From: Actinomycetes bacterium
GTDB lineage: Bacteria; Actinomycetota; Actinomycetes; Actinomycetales; Cellulomonadaceae
Assembly: GCA_023428465.1 (NCBI GenBank)
Contig: JAEYXM010000015.1
Span: 1 to 5,601 of the forward strand
Direction of reading: 5' to 3'
Length of the DNA stretch: 5,601 bases
The position numbers were made by a program, and so were the translations under genes. The first letter of the stretch is position 1. Each line of letters starts with the position of its first letter. Of this stretch, positions 1-5,601 are shown in pieces. The notes under the pieces were generated by a model that was given only the letters and a program-made list of their open reading frames with translations, did not search any database and was not told the origin of the DNA.

Positions 1-980
1 GTGCCGGCCCCGGCGACGACCTCCGGGTGCGCGCCGACGACGGCCCGGCGGGTGTGGTCCCCGCCGGCGAAGCGCACCATGCCGCACGCGCCCGCGCCGA
101 GCGCACCGGCGACCGCGAGCACCGCCGCCCCGGGGTATCCGACGCTGCCCGCGACGACGCCGAGGACGCCGCGCGAGTATTTGTGGTCGGCGGGGCCGGG
201 CACGGGCCACAGCCCTGCGACGTCCATCTCGCCGAGGCGCGCCGCGGCGTAGCGGCGGTCGGTCAGCTGCTCGCGCAGCCCGAGCTCGACGACCTCGACC
301 TGCCCGGTCAGCTCCGACGCGGGCGGGAGCAGCAGGCCGGGCTTGGCGAGGCCGAACGTCACCGTCCGGTCCGCGGGGAGCACCGGGCCGGGCACGGCGC
401 CGTCGTCCACGCCGATGCCGCTCGGCACGTCCACCGCGACCACGAGCGGCCGCGTCAGCGTCGGGTCCGCCGGGGGCGCGGTCACGAGGTCGGCGAGGAT
501 GCCCACGAGCTCGGCCGCGACGCCCCGCAGGCCCCCGCGCGCCCCGATGCCGAGCAGGCCGTCGAGCACGACGTCGGCGGCGAACGCCTCCGCGGCCGCC
601 TCGCCCGCCCAGACCCGCTCACCGGGCGCGTCGTCGACCGCCGCGAGGACCGTGCCGCCCGCCGACCGCAGGGCCGCGAGGCCGCCGTCGTGCACCGACG
701 CCGACGTCGTCACGGCGACTGCACGGACCCCGTGCCGCGCGAGCCGGGCGAGCGCGTGCAGGGCGTCGCCGCCGTTGTTCCCGGGGCCGACGAGCGCCAC
801 CACGGTCGCGCCGGAGACCCGCCCGCACCGCGCCCGCAGCTCGCGGCGCACGACGACGTCCAGGGCCGCCGCGGCGCGGTCCATGAGCCCACCGGCGAAC
901 CCGCGCTCGCGCGCGAGGAGCGGTCGCTCGGCGGCGCGCACGTCCGCCGCGGGGAAGGCCTCGATCACGGTGACCATCAT
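1..980 (-). CDS. nnr: Bifunctional NAD(P)H-hydrate epimerase / ADP-dependent dehydratase (N-terminal 326 codons, cut by window edge)
   Basis: This cytosolic metabolite-repair enzyme acts on hydrated NADH and NADPH (NADHX, NADPHX). The NnrE domain interconverts the R and S epimers, and the NnrD domain dehydrates the S form back to the cofactor using ADP or ATP. Seen in the translation: NnrE (YjeF_N) spans about residues 1-240, with the nucleotide-loop motif GPGNNGGDAL at 65-74, VVLDGLLGIG at 137-146 (Asp140 fits the conserved acidic residue) and AVDVPSGIG at 182-190 (cation-site region). The NnrD carbohydrate-kinase-like domain begins near 266 with KYSRGVLGVVAGS then GYPGAAVLA. Full-length fusions are around 500 residues, so roughly the last third lies outside the window. 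Two consecutive ATG codons (980-978 and 977-975) are possible starts; no strong Shine-Dalgarno precedes either. The reading frame is intact with no internal stop. It is transcribed divergently from the MDMPI-like gene. Confidence 0.93.
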   Translation of the reverse strand, partial: MMVTVIEAFPAADVRAAERPLLARERGFAGGLMDRAAAALDVVVRRELRARCGRVSGATVVALVGPGNNGGDALHALARLARHGVRAVAVTTSASVHDGGLAALRSAGGTVLAAVDDAPGERVWAGEAAAEAFAADVVLDGLLGIGARGGLRGVAAELVGILADLVTAPPADPTLTRPLVVAVDVPSGIGVDDGAVPGPVLPADRTVTFGLAKPGLLLPPASELTGQVEVVELGLREQLTDRRYAAARLGEMDVAGLWPVPGPADHKYSRGVLGVVAGSVGYPGAAVLAVAGALGAGACGMVRFAGGDHTRRAVVGAHPEVVAGAG

Positions 981-1043
981 GGCCCTACCGCCCAGGTGCT
1001 GCGGCCGCGCACGTCGCGGGCGCGCCGACGCTACGGTGTGCCG
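981..1043. promoter_or_regulatory. Divergent promoter region between nnr and the MDMPI-like gene
   Basis: This short gap must carry the start signals for both divergent genes. On the plus strand TACGGT (1032-1037) fits the actinobacterial TANNNT -10 pattern and lies six bases before the ATG at 1044, which suggests a leaderless transcript starting at or next to the start codon. On the minus strand TAGCGT (1033-1028) also fits TANNNT and overlaps the plus-strand box, leaving a leader of about 40 bases for nnr. No convincing -35 hexamer is seen for either, which is common in this group. The assignment rests on short motifs only. Confidence 0.35.
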
Positions 1044-1577
1044 ATGAGGCCCACCGCCACCATCGAGGCGTGCCGCCAGGGCCACCGTCGGCTCCTCGCC
1101 GGCGTCGCCCGCCTCTCCGACGACGACCTGCGCGCGCCCACGCTGCTGCCGCGCTTCTCGCGCGCGCACGTCGTCGCGCACGTCACCGCCAAGTCGCTCG
1201 CACACGTGCGCCTGCTCGAGGGCGCCGCCGCGGGCGAGGTGCGTCGCGTCCATCCCGACGGCTACGACCCCGACGCCGTCGCCGCGCGCGGCGTGGGGCG
1301 GACGGCCTCGGACCTGCACGCCGACCTGGCCCGCGCGCTCGCCGCGCTCGAGGCCGCGTGGGACACCCTGGACGACGACCACTGGTCGCGGCACGGCGTG
1401 ATGGCCGCCGGCGCCGAGTGGGCTGCCGGCCGCACTGAGGACGCCACCCGGCTCGTCGACCAGCTCCAGACCCTGCTCGCCGACCTGGAGAGCGAAGCCG
1501 AACCCGAGACCGAGACGCTCTTCGCCGAGGTCCACAAGCTCACCACCCGCAAGGCCGCGCACGGGGGAGTCCGATGA
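1044..1577 (+). CDS. Chimeric ORF: MDMPI-like N-terminal half fused to an acidic tail of unknown origin
   Basis: The 177-residue product has two unlike parts. Residues 1-130 match the N-terminal DinB-like bundle of MDMPI-family proteins: TIEACRQGHRRLLAGVARLSD, then LLPRFSRAHVVAHVTAKS at 34-51 (the His of the AHV segment fits the first metal ligand), then LLEGAAAGEVRRVHPDGYD and a helical stretch to WDTLDDDHWSRHG. From residue 132 the sequence is acidic and helix-prone (LVDQLQTLLADLESE, then ETETLFAEVHKL) and ends TTRKAAHGGVR; I do not recognise it. In the tail 42 of 46 codons end in G or C, so it is probably genuine coding sequence and not random read-through. ATG 1044 is preferred; an in-frame GTG at 1038 is an alternative. 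The frame is open much further upstream, but only as antisense to nnr. The stop overlaps the lipoprotein start (ATGA), implying translational coupling. Confidence 0.72.
   Translation: MRPTATIEACRQGHRRLLAGVARLSDDDLRAPTLLPRFSRAHVVAHVTAKSLAHVRLLEGAAAGEVRRVHPDGYDPDAVAARGVGRTASDLHADLARALAALEAAWDTLDDDHWSRHGVMAAGAEWAAGRTEDATRLVDQLQTLLADLESEAEPETETLFAEVHKLTTRKAAHGGVR
1431..1435. repeat. CGCAC, left copy of a 5-bp direct repeat flanking the insert
   Basis: The pentamer sits at the point where MDMPI homology stops and recurs at 2317-2321, where homology resumes, in the same codon phase (CGC-ACN, Arg-Thr). It could be a target-site duplication or recombination microhomology. Five bases can also match by chance in DNA this GC-rich, and the true junction could lie several bases away. 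Confidence 0.4.
1563..1569 (+). promoter_or_regulatory. Ribosome binding site of the lipoprotein gene
   Basis: GGGGGAG lies four bases before the ATG at 1574, inside the end of the preceding ORF. Together with the ATGA stop-start overlap it fixes this start and suggests coupled translation. Confidence 0.6.
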
Positions 1578-2188
1578 CCACGAGCACCCGCCGACGCCCG
1601 CTCCTCATCGTGATCGGCGTCCTCATCGCCGGCGCGGTCCTCACCGGCGGGATCCTGACCTCCTGCGATCGCGAGACACCCCGCCCCACCCCCACGCCGA
1701 GCGTCACGACGACGCCGACGCAGACGCCCACACCGACACCCACCGCCGACCCCGCGGAGGCCGAGAAGCAGGCCAACATCGACGAGGCCAAGGCCGCGTT
1801 CCTCGACTACATCCAGGCCGTCGACCGCGTCTGGAAGAACGGGGGTGCCAACTTCGAGGGGGAGCTCTACAGCCTCATCGGAGGCGAGACCTTCGAGTAC
1901 ACCGCGACCTACTACCCGCAGATCATCGCGCAGGGATACGTCCAGACACGAGACTCCAAGATCACCTCGCTAGAGGTCACTGAATACGTGGCCGACCCCA
2001 CCGGAGCCGGGCACCAGCAGGTCCATCTCCGGGCATGCGGGGACCCCGTCGACGTCATCGTCGAGGCAGGAGGAGCGGGTGGCGCACCAATCGACATTGG
2101 CGTCCTCATCGACGTGCTGATGCAGCACCAGGACGATGGCCGATGGACCGTTGACGAGACCACACGCGTCAAGGGGCAGACATGCTGA
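1574..2188 (+). CDS. Predicted secreted lipoprotein with Thr/Pro-rich tether, function unknown
   Basis: The product has 204 residues. Seen: a basic N-terminus (TRRRP), a hydrophobic segment at about 10-29, and a lipobox-like LTSC at 28-31, so Cys31 would be lipidated and the protein anchored outside the membrane. Residues 36-60 form a Thr/Pro-rich spacer (PTPTP and TPTQTPTPTPTADP), typical of tethers crossing the actinobacterial wall. The remaining globular domain of about 145 residues starts with a helix (AEAEKQANIDEAKAAFLDYIQ) and ends in a strand-like DDGRWTVDETTRV before a terminal Cys204. Cys155 could pair with Cys204. The helix-then-sheet order with a WTV strand recalls NTF2/SnoaL-like actinobacterial lipoproteins; that is inference. 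The gene is complete and is the only intact ORF in the inserted segment. It overlaps its neighbours by 4 bp and 7 bp. Its many codons ending in A or T set it apart from nnr and metH. Confidence 0.82.
   Translation: MTTSTRRRPLLIVIGVLIAGAVLTGGILTSCDRETPRPTPTPSVTTTPTQTPTPTPTADPAEAEKQANIDEAKAAFLDYIQAVDRVWKNGGANFEGELYSLIGGETFEYTATYYPQIIAQGYVQTRDSKITSLEVTEYVADPTGAGHQQVHLRACGDPVDVIVEAGGAGGAPIDIGVLIDVLMQHQDDGRWTVDETTRVKGQTC
1681..1755 (+). repeat. Low-complexity Pro/Thr codon run in the lipoprotein gene
   Basis: Imperfect alternation of CCN and ACN codons encodes the Thr/Pro spacer after the lipidated Cys. It is prone to length change by slippage, and its antisense strand produces a spurious Val/Gly-rich open frame. 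Confidence 0.6.
2171..2176 (+). promoter_or_regulatory. Ribosome binding site of the third ORF
   Basis: AAGGGG stands five bases before ATG 2182, inside the last codons of the lipoprotein gene. It supports this start and shows that the signal-peptide N-terminus is a designed translation start, not an accidental frame. Confidence 0.55.
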
Positions 2189-2535
2189 AGGCACCCTCTC
2201 GAGCCGCACTCATCGCAGTCCTGGTCCTGCTCGCGTCCTCCTTCGCCGGGGCCACGGTCGCGGTCGCCGATGTTGGGGTGAACTGCCCGCCTGGACAGAC
2301 TCCAGTCGAAGGCCCGCGCACGATGGCGGAGATCGTCGGCCACCACCTGCGCAACGTCGAGGTGCACCACGTCGACCTCGACATCGGCTACCTGCCGTCG
2401 GACTGGCCCGCGGAGCTCGTGGACGCGGAGCTGCCCAGGCGCCTCCGGTCGCTGCCCGGGCGTGCCCCCGACGCGGACCTGCTCGCCTGGCTCCTCGGCC
2501 GGGCGCCCGCCCCGGAGCTGACCGGGCCCTGGTAG
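2182..2535 (+). CDS. Chimeric ORF: signal peptide of a secreted protein fused to the MDMPI-like C-terminal half
   Basis: The product has 117 residues. Residues 1-29 form a clear Sec signal peptide: Lys/Arg near the start, a hydrophobic core ALIAVLVLLASSFAG, and a probable cleavage after AVA (27-29). Residues 30-45 (DVGVNCPPGQTPVEGP) look like the start of a mature extracellular protein. From Arg46 the sequence is instead the C-terminal half of an MDMPI-family protein (RNVEVHHVDLDIGYLP, DWPAELV, LLAWLLGR, PELTGPW). Codon use changes at the same point: 12 of the first 45 codons end in A or T, but only 1 of the following 72. The frame is retained across the junction. If expressed, the product would export half of a cytosolic enzyme and is probably unstable. 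Its start overlaps the lipoprotein stop by 7 bp, so the original secreted protein was probably co-translated with the lipoprotein. Confidence 0.75.
   Translation: MLKAPSRAALIAVLVLLASSFAGATVAVADVGVNCPPGQTPVEGPRTMAEIVGHHLRNVEVHHVDLDIGYLPSDWPAELVDAELPRRLRSLPGRAPDADLLAWLLGRAPAPELTGPW
2317..2321. repeat. CGCAC, right copy of the 5-bp direct repeat flanking the insert
   Basis: It is identical to 1431-1435 and in the same codon phase. MDMPI homology and host-like codon use resume immediately after it. Confidence 0.4.
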
Positions 2536-2683
2536 GTGGCCCGCGCAGGCGTCCCGCGCACGGGAACACCGGTGCCGCGGTGAGAGGCGATCACGTACCC
2601 TCCAGGTATCCCTAGGCGTCCTTGACGCCCGGGTTCCGAGCGCCACCCGCCCCCGTGGTGGCGACCCCTTCGGTGAGGTGAGC
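2536..2683 (+). promoter_or_regulatory. Intergenic region and hairpin-rich leader upstream of metH
   Basis: This gap should hold the end of the upstream transcript and the metH promoter and leader. A stem CGGGCC/GGCCCG (2523-2528 with 2538-2543) spans the stop codon of the preceding ORF but has no T-run. TACCCT (2596-2601) is a possible TANNNT -10. Two hairpins follow: GGCGTC-CTT-GACGCC (2615-2629) and CGCCACC/GGTGGCG (2641-2647 with 2657-2663). The second can be extended by CCGAG/TTCGG (2636-2640 with 2669-2673, one G-T pair) across a bulged ACCCC, whose ACCC could pair with GGGT at 2631-2634 as an alternative or pseudoknot. I could not match this to the cobalamin, SAM or SAH riboswitch consensus as I know them. 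Confidence 0.4.
2675..2682 (+). promoter_or_regulatory. Ribosome binding site of metH
   Basis: GAGGTGAG precedes the GTG at 2684, with GAGG five bases from it. This favours GTG 2684 over the in-frame GTG at 2678, which would overlap the same motif and lacks a good site of its own. Confidence 0.5.

Positions 2684-5601
<2,918 letters not shown>

Larger units (their letters stand above)
1436..2316 (+). mobile_element. Inserted foreign segment with lipoprotein cargo, no visible mobility gene
   Basis: This segment of about 881 bp interrupts the MDMPI-like gene. In order it carries the 3' end of an ORF (46 codons), a complete lipoprotein gene, and the first 45 codons of a secreted-protein gene. 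The three are overlapped like an operon, so it resembles a slice through an existing gene cluster. Composition differs from the host DNA: 1921-1980 has 34 G or C in 60 bases, and codons ending in A or T are frequent in its second and third ORFs. No transposase, recombinase, terminal inverted repeat or hairpin end typical of a known element is visible. It could be a fragment brought in by illegitimate or homologous recombination, a passenger left by an excised larger element, or a non-autonomous element. An assembly chimera cannot be excluded from sequence alone. Confidence 0.6.
1044..2535 (+). pseudogene. Maleylpyruvate-isomerase-like (MDMPI/DinB-fold) gene split by a ~0.88 kb insertion
   Basis: The two halves of one gene flank an unrelated segment. 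Codons from 1044 to 1435 encode the N-terminal helical-bundle part, and codons from 2317 to 2532 encode the C-terminal part, which contains NVEVHHVDLDIGY, SDWPAELV and LLAWLLGR and ends in PELTGPW. Joining CGC-AC at 1431-1435 to G-ATG at 2322-2325 gives an uninterrupted 201-residue protein in the correct phase, a normal size for short members of this family. Family members are metal-dependent, usually mycothiol-linked transferases or isomerases, with ligands contributed by both halves (one His from the N-half, a Glu and a His from the VxVH region). Neither half alone should form the metal site. The C-half has Asn where relatives usually show the ligand Glu (LRNVEVHHVDL against REVEVHHVDL, from memory), so even the ancestral protein may have been atypical. 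The family call is confident; the exact substrate is unknown. Confidence 0.82.

Noticed and set aside
27..1043. Upstream in-frame extension of the MDMPI-like ORF
   Set aside because: It runs antisense to nnr, whose translation shows NnrE and NnrD motifs. The extension is low-complexity Arg/Ala/Gly-rich, and MDMPI homology starts at ATG 1044.
1436..2316. Terminal inverted repeats at the insert ends
   Set aside because: Reverse-complement comparison of the two ends gave only a shared TCGAC-like word and no consistent alignment. The GACT/AGTC palindrome near 2298-2307 has no partner at the left end.
2540..2560. Direct repeat CCCGCGCA (two copies), with a related CCCGCGCACG at 2313-2322
   Set aside because: It is short and made of G/C words common in this DNA. 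The copy at 2553-2562 is outside the MDMPI gene and does not fit the homology-defined junction.
2561..2601. GGGAAC followed by CCGGTG, considered as part of a cobalamin riboswitch or as an ECF-type promoter
   Set aside because: The required GCCACTG-type core of a cobalamin riboswitch is absent. GGAAC to CGTA is spaced 26 bases, too long for an ECF promoter.

Overview
The window is very GC-rich, with G or C at nearly every third codon position. It looks like chromosomal DNA of an actinobacterium, most likely a Cellulomonas-like member of Micrococcales. The lineage is inferred from base composition, GTG starts, TANNNT-type -10 candidates and a relative of mycothiol-dependent enzymes; no marker gene fixes the genus.

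Layout. Positions 1-980 (minus strand) hold the first 326 codons of a bifunctional NAD(P)H-hydrate repair enzyme: an NnrE epimerase domain followed by the start of an NnrD dehydratase domain. It is cut by the left window edge. A short divergent gap (981-1043) separates it from three tightly overlapping plus-strand ORFs (1044-1577, 1574-2188, 2182-2535). After a hairpin-rich gap (2536-2683) comes metH, cobalamin-dependent methionine synthase, whose first 972 codons fill the rest of the window and which is cut by the right edge.

The most interesting part is the three-ORF block. The first ORF begins as a maleylpyruvate-isomerase-like (MDMPI/DinB-fold) protein but changes to an unrelated acidic tail after about residue 130. 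The third begins as a secreted protein with a signal peptide, but from about residue 46 it is the missing C-terminal half of the same MDMPI-like protein. Joining 1044-1435 to 2322-2532 restores one continuous 201-residue protein in the correct frame. A foreign segment of about 0.88 kb (roughly 1436-2316) therefore appears to have entered this gene. It carries the 3' end of one ORF, a complete lipoprotein gene and the 5' end of a secreted-protein gene. The sequence CGCAC occurs at both edges. Codon usage changes abruptly at the right edge: 12 of 45 codons end in A or T before it, and 1 of 72 after it. No transposase, integrase or convincing terminal inverted repeat is visible in the segment.

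The flanking genes are metabolic housekeeping functions: cofactor damage repair and methionine/folate metabolism. They do not form an obvious pathway with the insert. The insert looks like accessory envelope or secretion material of unknown function that landed in a dispensable thiol-enzyme gene and left two chimeric reading frames. No RNA genes, CRISPR arrays or recognisable riboswitch class were found.
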